This document shows, in pieces, positions 8,598 through 17,750 of a stretch of DNA of 64,000 bases. The notes beneath the pieces were generated by a model. The model made no database searches, was not told the origin of the DNA, and was given only the letters and a program-made list of their open reading frames with translations. The stretch is from positions 98,419-162,418 of the forward strand of contig JANPDL010000032.1 of NCBI GenBank assembly GCA_031431475.1, given 5' to 3'. Position numbers and translations under genes: made by a program. This DNA comes from JADCCX01 sp031431475. Lineage in GTDB: Bacteria; Pseudomonadota; Alphaproteobacteria; Rhizobiales; Beijerinckiaceae. Each line of letters starts with the position of its first letter. The first letter of the stretch is position 1.

Positions 8598-9089
8598 ATG
8601 CCAACTCAATATGTGGCTCTCGACAAATTTTCTAAACTCACGGCGATTGCCGTGGCGACCTGCCTGTCACTGGCGGCTTGCACGGACTCCCAGCAGAGGG
8701 TTGGGGCAGGCGGCGCTATTGGTGCAGTCGCTGGCGGTCTGGTTGGTGGCGCCATCGGCGGTGGCCGTGGTGCCGTAATCGGGGCAATCGCCGGCGGCAT
8801 CGGCGGCTTGATCATCGCAGATGCTATTGAACAGCAGCGGGCGCGTGATGCGGCCCTCGCCGCAGCCCGGTCCGGTGGATCCTATCAGCAGTCCTTCCAG
8901 AATTCGAAGGGCGAGGCTGTGGTTGTGAGGGCGCGTACAGTGCGCACCTATAGCAATCCGGAAGGGCAGCGCGTCCGCGTTGTCGAGCGTTCCATGACCC
9001 GCAACGGTCAGGACGCAGGCAAGCAAACCGTCGAGGCCAAGGAAATCAAGCTCGCCAGCGGCAAGACCGAGTGGTCTGGCATCGAATAA
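8598..9089 (+). CDS. Glycine-zipper outer-membrane lipoprotein, 163 residues
   Basis: A short N-terminal hydrophobic stretch ends in a lipobox-like LSLAACTD, so Cys is the likely lipidation site and outer-membrane anchor. A glycine zipper follows (GAIGAVAGGLVGGAIGG, then AVIGAIAGGIGGLI), as in the 17-kDa surface antigen and other Gly-zipper proteins that form tight helical hairpins in membranes. The C-terminal ~75 residues are beta-rich and positively charged (VVVRARTVRTY, RVRVVERSM). The start is well supported by GGAG at about -11. It sits between two exported proteins of the cluster and may be the outer-membrane foot of the assembly. Strong hairpin downstream at 9094-9131. Confidence 0.82.
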   Translation: MPTQYVALDKFSKLTAIAVATCLSLAACTDSQQRVGAGGAIGAVAGGLVGGAIGGGRGAVIGAIAGGIGGLIIADAIEQQRARDAALAAARSGGSYQQSFQNSKGEAVVVRARTVRTYSNPEGQRVRVVERSMTRNGQDAGKQTVEAKEIKLASGKTEWSGIE

Positions 9090-9093
9090 TCCA

Positions 9094-9131
9094 ATCATCC
9101 CTGCTTGCGGGTAGCCGCAGGCAGGGATGAT
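9094..9131 (+). terminator. Strong hairpin, possible attenuator or mRNA processing/terminator element
   Basis: ATCATCCCTGCTTGCGG (9094-9110) pairs over all 17 positions with 9115-9131, with one G-T pair and loop GTAG. It lies five bases after the lipoprotein stop and 20 bases before the next start. No U-tract follows, so it is not a classical intrinsic terminator; it may stabilise the upstream message and lower expression of the downstream gene. Confidence 0.55.
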
Positions 9132-9151
9132 CCATCACAAGGCAAGGATCA

Positions 9152-11029
9152 ATGACTGCGCGTCGACTGCTTGTAGCTTCCTGTGTTGCGTTGATGGGCT
9201 CTGCGGCGATGCTGCCGATGCCTGCCTCGAGCACCGTGACGGCTTTTGAAGGCTATGACGAGAACGATCCCATCGGATCGACCTCGAAGGAGCTTGTCCG
9301 CCTGATCCGTGCCAATTGCGGCCAGGAGGGGAAAAGAATCAATATTGGTGTTGCATCGATGCCAGTAGAGGAGCAGGCCTTCACGCGGGATCAGGGCAAC
9401 CACCTGATGGGCGTGGTCCATTCGGCGTTTTCCCGTCTGGAGAATGTCCAGATGGCACCTTTCCGCGATGTCGGTGCGATCCATGAGCTCAAGACGGTGG
9501 GCCTGACGTCCACACCCAATGCGGGCGACGCCGAGCGGCTGCTGCAGCAAGTCCAGTTTGTCGTGCGCGCCAGCGGACAGAAATTCGGCCCCAGTATCCG
9601 CTTCCAGCTCACAGCCATCGGCCGCGGCGATCTCAACTGCTATGAAGCCACGCCGATGATCAATGTTCCGCAATCCATGGCGGGTGAGATTTTCATCCCT
9701 TCCGAAAATATCTTCAAGTCGGCAGCGCGCGAGCTCTGGGAGCGGTCTCGCGGCGTCAACCAGGTCACGGTCACCTCCCGTTCCGTGGCAGGCGGCTCGC
9801 TTGAACCCCAGTTGCCGGGGTTCTTTACCACGAAGATGCGTCAGGCCGTCTCGGCCACGCGCTCGTCCGCCACAGAGAACATTGGCAACCCGACGGAACT
9901 GGATGTTGTCGCGAGCGGCAGGGCCACGATCGAACCGGCCCAGCGCTGGGACGCCGAGGTCGTCGTCGAACCCCGCGCCAACGGCTACAAGATCAGCCTT
10001 GATGTAACGCGCCCCAACACCACGCCCATTGCCCAGTACGGGCTCGTATCCGTGGATGACCTGCCCGCATTGCGCAGCCGCGATCTCGCCCGCACGGCCT
10101 CCATCATTCCCAAGGTACCCGTCACCACGGCATCAAGAACAGTCACCAGGACGGCCGCTCCCGGTGATGCGGCTTTGCTCGCCTTCTCGATGTCTCCGAC
10201 CCGCGTGCAGGATACGCTGGACGACGAGACCCGCGAGCAGCGCTATGTCTTCGATATCGCGCGTGAGTCCTTCGTTGAGCTGGATGTGCAGCGGCTGTCC
10301 GGAACCTCCGCGGTTTTCGGCGTCTCTCTGCTTGATGGCGACGGCTCGACTGTGCGTCCGCTGTTTGAAGGCAAGGCGCGACCAAACCTGAAGCGGTTCC
10401 GTCTACAGCCCGGTAAATACGAAGCGCGGCTGAGCACCGAGGGTCGCGGCAAGCACGAATATCTCTTCAGCAGCCGCGCCGTTGATATCGGCCGGATGCT
10501 CGAGCCCGAAGCGCCGGGACGCCTGACACGGCGCTTCCAGGACTGGTATGTTGGCGAAACCCGCCGTGGCACCAACCGCGTCTGCTATGCCTACACCACC
10601 GCGATGGAAGTCGCTCCCGTGGGCTGGCGTGAGCAGCGCCCGATCATCTGGCTGTCGATGTCGGATAACGCGGATGAGCCGCTGAATCACATGCTGGATG
10701 ATATCCAGCGCTATGAAGCCAACGGTGCCGTACGCGCCACCATCGAAGGTCTTGATGGTGGGTTCAAGCCACTTCAGGTTCGGGCGCTCAACGCCCACAT
10801 CCAGCCGTTCCAGATGAATGCGGGCGGTCAGGCCATCCTCAACCGCGATGCCATCCGCGGCTATACGCTGGGCTCATCCATCGAATTGCACGGTATGGTC
10901 GCTGGTGGTGGACCATCCCGCATCAAGTATTCTCTGATCGGATACCGAAGCGCTGTGAATGCGGCAGCCATCGCCTGTGGAAGACGCGATCTCGCCAATG
11001 ATCTGGTCTGGGCTGGCGGCAAGTTTTAG
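9152..11029 (+). CDS. Large exported protein with C-terminal IalB-like domain, 625 residues
   Basis: A Sec signal peptide (RRLLVASCVALMGSAAML) starts the protein. Residues ~45-190 contain a periplasmic-looking alpha/beta domain (INIGVASMPVEEQ; two Cys at about 56 and 162). A beta-rich middle follows; residues about 365-435 resemble a bacterial pre-peptidase or carbohydrate-type beta sandwich (FDIARESFVELDVQRL, RFRLQPGKYEARL). The last ~150 residues match the pattern of invasion-associated locus B proteins: CYAYTT near the start, then IQPFQMN, and an end in YSLIGYRSAVNAAAIAC with the two family Cys. IalB-like proteins are periplasmic and of unclear role in alphaproteobacteria. The fusion to a ~450-residue N-terminal part is unusual. 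Its stop overlaps the stop of the convergent 201-residue gene. Confidence 0.8.
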   Translation: MTARRLLVASCVALMGSAAMLPMPASSTVTAFEGYDENDPIGSTSKELVRLIRANCGQEGKRINIGVASMPVEEQAFTRDQGNHLMGVVHSAFSRLENVQMAPFRDVGAIHELKTVGLTSTPNAGDAERLLQQVQFVVRASGQKFGPSIRFQLTAIGRGDLNCYEATPMINVPQSMAGEIFIPSENIFKSAARELWERSRGVNQVTVTSRSVAGGSLEPQLPGFFTTKMRQAVSATRSSATENIGNPTELDVVASGRATIEPAQRWDAEVVVEPRANGYKISLDVTRPNTTPIAQYGLVSVDDLPALRSRDLARTASIIPKVPVTTASRTVTRTAAPGDAALLAFSMSPTRVQDTLDDETREQRYVFDIARESFVELDVQRLSGTSAVFGVSLLDGDGSTVRPLFEGKARPNLKRFRLQPGKYEARLSTEGRGKHEYLFSSRAVDIGRMLEPEAPGRLTRRFQDWYVGETRRGTNRVCYAYTTAMEVAPVGWREQRPIIWLSMSDNADEPLNHMLDDIQRYEANGAVRATIEGLDGGFKPLQVRALNAHIQPFQMNAGGQAILNRDAIRGYTLGSSIELHGMVAGGGPSRIKYSLIGYRSAVNAAAIACGRRDLANDLVWAGGKF

Positions 11030-11631
11030 TGAAACGTGATTTCGAGCTCAGGATCGCCCGAACTATTCTTGTGAACGGATAGGGCCGCAATCCGTGTCTT
11101 CGGAGCAGAGGCAGAATTGTCACGGTCACGGGCGGCCCGCAGGATATGGGCAAGTGCGGGTGCGGACCGCTCCAGAGTGGGCAGCAGTTCCGTGGCAAAT
11201 AACGGATTTGTGGCAAGCTCGGTGGCCTGCGCCTCATAGGGCAGGAGGAGCGGCTCAAAGCCAGTCCAGGCGAAGACAAGCGAAGCAGGCACTGCCGCGT
11301 TGTCCCGCGCCTCCAGCAAGCGGGCGATGACAGGGCTCCAGACATCGTCATCAAGCTGGCCGATGCCTGCCAGTACAATCAGCGTTTCGGCTTCCACGAT
11401 CGCTTGCTTGCGTTCGATATCAGCCTCTTTCTGGTTCCCGGACTGAAAGAGACGCGCCAGCAACCTGCAGGGTGTCAGGGTTGCGCGCAGAGATGGGTGC
11501 TGCTCCGCTTCTTGCAGCAGGCGCAGGACGCAATCGATCTCCCGGTTGGCAAGGCCATCAACGTCAAAGGCCAGATCGCGGGCAAGGGCTGAATTCAGAC
11601 CGTTGGGCAGAGCAACAATGCAAGCGTTCAT
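11026..11631 (-). CDS. Uncharacterised 201-residue soluble protein of the envelope cluster
   Basis: No family recognised and no signal peptide or membrane segment. The protein is mainly helical up to about residue 165 (LANREIDCVLRLLQEAE), then a polar stretch and a short terminal beta strand (PELEITFH). It is the only minus-strand gene within the plus arm: its 3' end overlaps the 625-residue gene by 4 bases and its 5' end is divergent from the 786-residue gene across a 142-base gap, which probably holds promoters for both. It may be a regulator or cytoplasmic partner of the coupled operon; the sequence gives no proof. Confidence 0.65.
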   Translation of the reverse strand: MNACIVALPNGLNSALARDLAFDVDGLANREIDCVLRLLQEAEQHPSLRATLTPCRLLARLFQSGNQKEADIERKQAIVEAETLIVLAGIGQLDDDVWSPVIARLLEARDNAAVPASLVFAWTGFEPLLLPYEAQATELATNPLFATELLPTLERSAPALAHILRAARDRDNSASAPKTRIAALSVHKNSSGDPELEITFH

Positions 11632-11773
11632 GAATCATCCCGAGGCCCGATCACGCCATGGCCGATGATCAGTTTAGCGGGCGCAACAGCTTGCAATCAA
11701 CCCCTTGCTGCTGCACTGTGCTTGCAGTTTTACACGTGGAAGCCTGATTGTTTTTTGGTGAGTTGCCTGAAGC

Positions 11774-14134
11774 ATGGACGATAATCCCGAGATTTGGCCA
11801 CTTTTTGCCTGGGATGGCCATCGTCTCCTGATTGCCCGCGCCGATACAGCGCTGGCACTTCGATGGTTTGGCGTTGTCGCCCATGCGGGTCTGATATCGC
11901 GGATTGTCGCGACAACCAGTATCACCAGCGAGGCTTGCATCACGCAACTGCCCGTTGGCTGTCGGCATATCGACCTGTTCATGCTGGATGCTGCCGGACA
12001 CCTGTCAGTTGTCAGTGTCGAGCTGGATGACATGCTCTCGGAAGGCATGATCGATCCCGGTCTTGCCGGAGTGCGCAGGATCGCTGTTTCCGCAACGACC
12101 TCGGGCACAATGCTTGAGTGGCTGAACGCTGCTTCGCCTGACATCATCGCAGCGGGCCTCTTTCTCCCGATGGCGGCTTTGGGTGACCAGCGTCGCTGCC
12201 GCATCGGCCCGGTGGCTGATCCGCAGGCATCGCAAGACCTGACACTGGTGAGTGTGGGTCACGCACCTGATTCATCCGGACTTCTGGTCAGTCTTCGTCC
12301 GGATGGTGATGGCGTGCAGAACGTGCCTCCCGTCATGGCAGCGCATGTCATTGCGCGCTCGGCGGAGATGCGCAAGGCGCTGACTGCGGTCGATCCGTCA
12401 GTGGTTGCGGGTCTGGAAGATGCCCTGGAACGGGTGGGATCCGCGTCGTTCCCGTCGGGTCAGCCAGATGCCACGGGCCTTGATCCCGTGAAAAGCTTTA
12501 GGCGCGGTTTCCGGATTTTGCAGCCCTCGCCGTCGGAGGATGGCAAGGGCTTTGTGCTCGCCCTTCCGCAATGGCAGCAGCAGGACGAGATCATCCTTTT
12601 CGCCCCGCGCGGCCAGAGGCTGATGCAGGCGAATGATGAAACGCGCAATGCAGGGTCGCGACTGATTATCCGCGAGACGGAAGCGAGCTTTGTTTCAACT
12701 GTCTTTTCCCGACCTTACCGCCCAGCCACGTCAAGCGCTCTTGCCACGCTGGGATCGCAGACGCGGGGTGCGGTCGCCATCCATTCAGGCGGCACGATGG
12801 TGGCGGGCAATCTCGTTGAAACAGCATCGGATCTGGTCGAGGCTTTCTGGGCCAGACACCACAGTTCGACAACAGCAGGCGGCATATCTTTACTGGAACG
12901 CCATCTCCCGGCTGGAATGTTTGCCTTGATCGATCCTGCCGAGAACCTCTCTCCCGCAATCGCAGCGCTCGGTCTCCGGCACGAAATCAGCCGCGCCGCT
13001 CTTGAAGAGCTGGATGCCCTGCCCGTGCAGGCGCGCATCGCGTTTCTGCAATGGTTTGATAGCGAACCAAGCCTCGCAATCAGCGCGCTCCGGGTGCGGG
13101 TGGAATTGCCAATCCCGGATGCCAGATCGCCGGTGGATTTAACCGCAGAAGTTGTCGCCTGGTATGCCAATCCTTCATTGTCTGCGGAACTGAACGCACT
13201 TGCCGACCGGATCTCGGCAACGACCGCGAGCGAGGAACGTCGGGACAGGCTGGCACTTCTGCGCCGTGTCACCGGGTCCATCGGCAATGAATGGATCGAT
13301 CTCGCGAATGTCACGTCAGCCCATGCGCTGATGCGGGAGTATCCGGTTCTGGGGCAGCCACACGGCGGAGATGATGTCTGGTCCAGCCTTCTGGTCCGGC
13401 TTGGCCGCGATACGGAACTCGCGACGCATGCACGGGAAGAAGCCAGAAAGCTCAGTCTCGAAACACTGTCGCAACACCGGGCGCAATTGCCGGATATGGC
13501 CATTGCCTGTGGACATAGCCCTGCACTCGCAGACGATCTGGCGCAACGCCTTCCCGGCCTCAGCGCCAGCGAGGTGCTTTTGCTGCAGCTGCATCTGGAC
13601 GGCGTGCAGGAGCAGAAGCGTGTCATCCGACAGATTCAGCAGAGCATTGCTGATCTCGATGCGGCATCAGACGCCTCCGGCTTCGCCACACGCTTTGACC
13701 GCAGCGGTGACCCGCTGATCACAATCACGCGGATCACGGCATCCACCGATCAGGTCGTGCGGCAGTTGCTGACATTGCCGGAAGCCCGCAAGGCATTGAT
13801 TGCGCTCAACCAGTGGATCGATATCAAAGTGCCAGCACCCCCGGCCCGGCACGCCGTCGCGGTTGGCCTGCGTCGCTCGCTTCAGGGGTACGCCTGCTTC
13901 CATCTCTTCCATGGCATCATCGGAGATTGCGCGAACGCCCTGACATCCGAAAGTAACAACACCAACGATGCAGAACTTGCTGCCCTGCGTCAGCGCCTGC
14001 GCGGTGGTGTGGCCGATACCCTGCCGCAATATGTGGGAGCCGCTGCCGGAATTCTGGGGGAAGATTTTGCTTTCGGGCTTTCTTTCGTCGACAGGTTAAA
14101 GGCTCCCGTACCCGCCCAAGCCGAGGCAATCTGA
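11774..14134 (+). CDS. Uncharacterised 786-residue cytoplasmic protein, first gene of the actin-like/PBP/SEDS operon
   Basis: No P-loop, HTH or other named motif was seen, and no signal peptide or membrane segment. The first ~370 residues look alpha/beta with many short hydrophobic strands (HIDLFMLDAAGHLSVVSVEL; ISRIVATTSI), the rest is mostly helical (LEELDALPVQARIAFLQWF; VLLLQLHLDGVQEQKRVIRQ). The stop is separated by one base from the GTG start of the next gene, so the two are translationally coupled. The position directly before an actin/Hsp70-fold ATPase suggests a cytoplasmic partner or regulator of it. Whether it relates to SrfA or SrfC proteins that accompany SrfB could not be judged by eye. 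Confidence 0.75.
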   Translation: MDDNPEIWPLFAWDGHRLLIARADTALALRWFGVVAHAGLISRIVATTSITSEACITQLPVGCRHIDLFMLDAAGHLSVVSVELDDMLSEGMIDPGLAGVRRIAVSATTSGTMLEWLNAASPDIIAAGLFLPMAALGDQRRCRIGPVADPQASQDLTLVSVGHAPDSSGLLVSLRPDGDGVQNVPPVMAAHVIARSAEMRKALTAVDPSVVAGLEDALERVGSASFPSGQPDATGLDPVKSFRRGFRILQPSPSEDGKGFVLALPQWQQQDEIILFAPRGQRLMQANDETRNAGSRLIIRETEASFVSTVFSRPYRPATSSALATLGSQTRGAVAIHSGGTMVAGNLVETASDLVEAFWARHHSSTTAGGISLLERHLPAGMFALIDPAENLSPAIAALGLRHEISRAALEELDALPVQARIAFLQWFDSEPSLAISALRVRVELPIPDARSPVDLTAEVVAWYANPSLSAELNALADRISATTASEERRDRLALLRRVTGSIGNEWIDLANVTSAHALMREYPVLGQPHGGDDVWSSLLVRLGRDTELATHAREEARKLSLETLSQHRAQLPDMAIACGHSPALADDLAQRLPGLSASEVLLLQLHLDGVQEQKRVIRQIQQSIADLDAASDASGFATRFDRSGDPLITITRITASTDQVVRQLLTLPEARKALIALNQWIDIKVPAPPARHAVAVGLRRSLQGYACFHLFHGIIGDCANALTSESNNTNDAELAALRQRLRGGVADTLPQYVGAAAGILGEDFAFGLSFVDRLKAPVPAQAEAI

Positions 14135-14135
14135 C

Positions 14136-17100
14136 GTGGTTTCTAGTTTCAACCTTGATACGCGGCGTGACAGTTTTTCGATTTCGGTCGATCTGAACGA
14201 CAGTGCCGATCTCGTGGATATCGCAGCCTTTGATGCGCCGGATGATGTGCGGGCAGCGGCCATCGTGTCTCTTATTGCGACCGAAGCCCGCTCGTCCGTC
14301 CGTGACCTGGGCTGGCGCAAGGGTGCTGTGCTGACCGACGAGATGCCGCTGGAGCCGGGTGGTCAGGTTGTCATGGCAGTGACCAAGTCGTGGCTTGCAT
14401 CGCGCATCGCAGTGCTGATGGCGCACGGAACGCCCGGCACAGGTGCCGTGGTCGATATCCCGTTCTCGACAGTTCTGAATCTGCCACGGGGCCCTCGCGC
14501 CTCACCCCGCCGCCTAGCCCGGATCGATGTCGTGGCCAGCGCGTCCCGTCCCGTGATCAGGGCTACTCCCGTACCAATCGATCTGGAAGCGCTGGCCGCT
14601 GTTCATTCTGATTTCGTGGCCAGTTTTGACGTTGATATCCCGTCCGATATCGTCTTCGAGGCCAGAAAGGCTTTCGTGCTCGATGTGGCCTGCGCAGGGG
14701 TGGCGCCGGGTGACCTCACGCTCGGGATCGAGGATGTTGCCGCACCCCTCGCAACGATCCGCCGGGGCGTGGCGCAGACTGCAAACACCGCGCGTTTCAT
14801 CGTGGACCTGACTCCTGGCGAGGAAGCGGAAACACGGATTCTGACACTGCAGCTCAAGCTGACTCGGGAAGCACTGCTCTCCATTATCGACGGCCTTCTG
14901 GCGGCCATCGGAGGAAAAAGTGCCCGGCTTCTGGTCACGGCGCGGATGACAGGGTGGGGTGATGGCAGCGCGGCTCCTGCCGCGAACACGCCCGACCGTC
15001 GCTGGATCCTGCCAGTTCCGGCGCTGGAAATACCGATCATCAGTGGATCGGCGGCCAGAGTGATCGCTGCGGTGGGCGACTCGACTTTCACGGTCGATCT
15101 CGATTCCCCGGAGCCTTCCATGCGCGACGGGCAGCCTCTGGTCATTGAGATCGACCCCGACTCGCTGACCGAACCTGTGCGTTACGCGGGTCTCAAGATC
15201 AGCATCCTGCGCTGGCCACTCGGTCGCGGTGGCACGGTCACGATCAACGCGTCCTCCGAGATCGATGGCGAGATCATCAATGAAACCGTGACATCCGTCA
15301 GGCCGGGCATTGACCGGGATGCCGGCACTGCGCGACAGGCCCAGGCGCTCATGCCTCTTCGCACCATGATTGTCCGGCTGACGCGGTTGATCCAGGCACG
15401 GCATGTTTCGACAGCCTCCGGCGATATCGCCGTGACCATCACGATGACAGCGGGCGGTGCACCATTCCTGATTGTCCGGACCCCCGTTCTGCTGTCCCGG
15501 TGCATCCACCGCATGCCGGTCTGTATCGATCTGGGCGCATCCGCGATCTCGATCTGGGCCGGTGCGCCTCGACCACCGGAACAGACCTTCGATATCAAAC
15601 CACTAGCCATTGGTTCATGGCTTGCGAAGAACGTCGATCCTGATCATCAGGAGGCAACAACACTGGACGGTGAGGCGGCGCTCCTGATCCCGAGCCATAT
15701 CAGCCTTGATCCGCTAAACCATCTGCGCTCCGACCACGCTCCCCAGACTCTTGCTGGTTTCGATCTCATTGGCTCCGACCGGGAGGTCTCCCGGCTGCGT
15801 ATGAAGCATTTTGGCCGCCGCTACGATGTCTCGGTTCCCGGCCCCCCTCCCGTGGCACGCATGCGGATGAGCGGTCGTCGGATTACCGGCCTGAAGCACG
15901 CCCTGGCCACCGGACTGCTGACATTGCCCGTTACCGATCCGGTGAATCGCTACGATGCGGCTGCTGACAAGGTTTCCACGACGTCAACTGTCGATGTGAT
16001 GCCGCTTATCGGTGATGTCCTCGATGAGTTGATGGATCTTTATGTGCTGCGGCTGGGGCAGGATGAAATCCGCGCGGACGGGATCGATTCAAGCCCTGTC
16101 GTACCGCGCGTGATCGTGACCTGTCCCAGCGGCATAGGTGATGAAATCCAGGCACGCTATGATGCAGCGCTCGGCCTCTTCGCCAAGCGTCTGGAGCGGC
16201 TGTTCCCGCGAGCTGCGGACCTGAACGATGTAGTGGAAGCCTTGCCCGAGGCAGTGGCTGCGGCACGTTATGTCGCGGAATTGTTGGCGGCAGAATTGCG
16301 GGCCTCTCTCGAAGAACCCGTGATCCTCATCGCGCTCGATCTGGGTGCCAGCACCAGCGATGTGGCGCTGGCCCGGATCAAGGTCCAGGCAGGTCGCGTG
16401 GCTAACTTTGAGACATTGGCGACCTTTGGCATTCCGGTAGGCGGCGATGCCATTGATCAGGCGCTGGCCGGGATTATCCGCCACCATGGCGATCGTTTTC
16501 TGGCTGGGCAACGGCTGTGCTGGGCGGTCAATTTCGACGCACCCGATCTGGCCCGATCAGTGACATCGGTGGAACCGTCGTGTCTGACGGCGGAACATTG
16601 GCTGGCGTCATCCGTGCGAGCCGCAAAGGAGCGGCTGACCACAGCCACACAAAAACACGCCGAGGAGACGGGCGGGTCCTATGCATGGTCTTCGGAAGGC
16701 GAAAACGTTGTCACTTTCGATGTCGTTCTGGCGGAATATGCCCCCGGCAAAGGCTGGTCCGGCCTGTTCCAGCCGCTCGGACCCGTGGGCGCCGACCAGA
16801 TATTCGCACTTGCGACCGGCGCGGCAATTTCCGTTCGGGTCAGCGAGGGCGGCGGAATGCAGCTTGTTCTGGCCCTGAGCCGGGATGCCGTCATGCAGAA
16901 CAGCGGCCCTGCCTCGCAGAAACTGTCGCAGATCACCCATGTGCTCGGCACACTCCTCCAGCGCATGGCGCGCACAGCGGTTCCAGCCACCGCAAAACGT
17001 CCCCGCGTGATGGTCGTGCCTACGGGACGCGCCGCTCTATGGCCGCCTTTGTTCGAGGCCATCGCCGCCGAGGCAGAAAAGGGCCGTGATGGTCTCCCAT

Positions 17101-17663
17101 TCAGGCGACCGCTTGCAGCATCCGTCATGAAGAAGGCCGTCGTGGCCGGAGCAGCTTTGCTGAGTGGCAGCAACCGGGGCGAGAAGGATAGGACAACCTA
17201 CCGCTGCCCCCTTGGCTTGGCCGTCATGGGCGTGCATCTTGCCGAACAGACGAGCGGAGCCTTCCGCACCGGTGCTGTGGCGGAGCGCATTCTCTACCTC
17301 TCTTTCGACATGGCGGGAGCCGACCGCAGCTTTGAACTGGATGATCCCGACGCCCCGTCGCTTGCCGCGCGCGGGGACCTTGGCGCAAGGTTCCAGTTCG
17401 TGCGGGCCTTGCCGGGGCTTGATCCGCAGGGTCACATGCTGGCGCAGCTTCGGCCTGTGCTCGACCATCAGGACCCGATGATCCTGATGGAGGGTGATGC
17501 CGTGGTGGATGCGCGGGCGGAGCGGATCGACCGTTTCGGACGCTGCGAGATTATCAGCACGACACTGTCGCCGGATATGCGGCGCATCGTCATCCGGGCG
17601 GGAGACAGCAGCTGGGAAGGTGCGTGGCAGATTGAAAGCAATCGTGTGGTCAGGGTCTATTGA
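14136..17663 (+). CDS. Large actin/Hsp70-fold ATPase-like protein (possibly SrfB-related), 1175 residues
   Basis: The C-terminal ~700 residues carry the full motif order of the actin/Hsp70 superfamily: phosphate-1 loop CIDLGASAISIW (Asp465), a VIVTCPSGIG segment like the AVITVPA strand of Hsp70, EALPEAVAAARYV in the place of the connect motif, phosphate-2 loop ALDLGASTSD (Asp735 to Asp742), IPVGGDAIDQAL after it, and a late adenosine-type motif VMVVPTGRAALWPPLFEAI. ATP binding is therefore likely. The N-terminal ~460 residues are beta-rich and unfamiliar. There is no membrane segment, so it is cytoplasmic. The general plan recalls the virulence-associated protein SrfB, but I cannot confirm that assignment. 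It starts with GTG one base after the upstream stop and lies in one operon with a penicillin-binding protein and a SEDS protein, as FtsA and MreB functionally pair with such enzymes. Confidence 0.8.
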   Translation: MVSSFNLDTRRDSFSISVDLNDSADLVDIAAFDAPDDVRAAAIVSLIATEARSSVRDLGWRKGAVLTDEMPLEPGGQVVMAVTKSWLASRIAVLMAHGTPGTGAVVDIPFSTVLNLPRGPRASPRRLARIDVVASASRPVIRATPVPIDLEALAAVHSDFVASFDVDIPSDIVFEARKAFVLDVACAGVAPGDLTLGIEDVAAPLATIRRGVAQTANTARFIVDLTPGEEAETRILTLQLKLTREALLSIIDGLLAAIGGKSARLLVTARMTGWGDGSAAPAANTPDRRWILPVPALEIPIISGSAARVIAAVGDSTFTVDLDSPEPSMRDGQPLVIEIDPDSLTEPVRYAGLKISILRWPLGRGGTVTINASSEIDGEIINETVTSVRPGIDRDAGTARQAQALMPLRTMIVRLTRLIQARHVSTASGDIAVTITMTAGGAPFLIVRTPVLLSRCIHRMPVCIDLGASAISIWAGAPRPPEQTFDIKPLAIGSWLAKNVDPDHQEATTLDGEAALLIPSHISLDPLNHLRSDHAPQTLAGFDLIGSDREVSRLRMKHFGRRYDVSVPGPPPVARMRMSGRRITGLKHALATGLLTLPVTDPVNRYDAAADKVSTTSTVDVMPLIGDVLDELMDLYVLRLGQDEIRADGIDSSPVVPRVIVTCPSGIGDEIQARYDAALGLFAKRLERLFPRAADLNDVVEALPEAVAAARYVAELLAAELRASLEEPVILIALDLGASTSDVALARIKVQAGRVANFETLATFGIPVGGDAIDQALAGIIRHHGDRFLAGQRLCWAVNFDAPDLARSVTSVEPSCLTAEHWLASSVRAAKERLTTATQKHAEETGGSYAWSSEGENVVTFDVVLAEYAPGKGWSGLFQPLGPVGADQIFALATGAAISVRVSEGGGMQLVLALSRDAVMQNSGPASQKLSQITHVLGTLLQRMARTAVPATAKRPRVMVVPTGRAALWPPLFEAIAAEAEKGRDGLPFRRPLAASVMKKAVVAGAALLSGSNRGEKDRTTYRCPLGLAVMGVHLAEQTSGAFRTGAVAERILYLSFDMAGADRSFELDDPDAPSLAARGDLGARFQFVRALPGLDPQGHMLAQLRPVLDHQDPMILMEGDAVVDARAERIDRFGRCEIISTTLSPDMRRIVIRAGDSSWEGAWQIESNRVVRVY

Positions 17664-17666
17664 GAA

Positions 17667-17747
17667 ATGGCTACAGACGACAACAAGGGCTCGTGGGATA
17701 CTGCCGTCGTACCGACGGCTGATATCCCTTGTGCTGCGGGAGAATAG
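17667..17747 (+). CDS. Candidate 26-residue small protein between the ATPase and the next gene
   Basis: An ATG three bases after the ATPase stop opens a frame of 26 codons that ends three bases before the start of the next gene, so it exactly fills the gap of an otherwise gapless operon. The product is polar and acidic at the start (ATDDNKGSWDT), with one Cys and no membrane segment. The ribosome site is weak (TGAGAA directly upstream), but re-initiation after the ATPase stop is possible. It may equally be a leader that couples translation. Low certainty. Confidence 0.4.
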   Translation: MATDDNKGSWDTAVVPTADIPCAAGE

Positions 17748-17750
17748 AGC

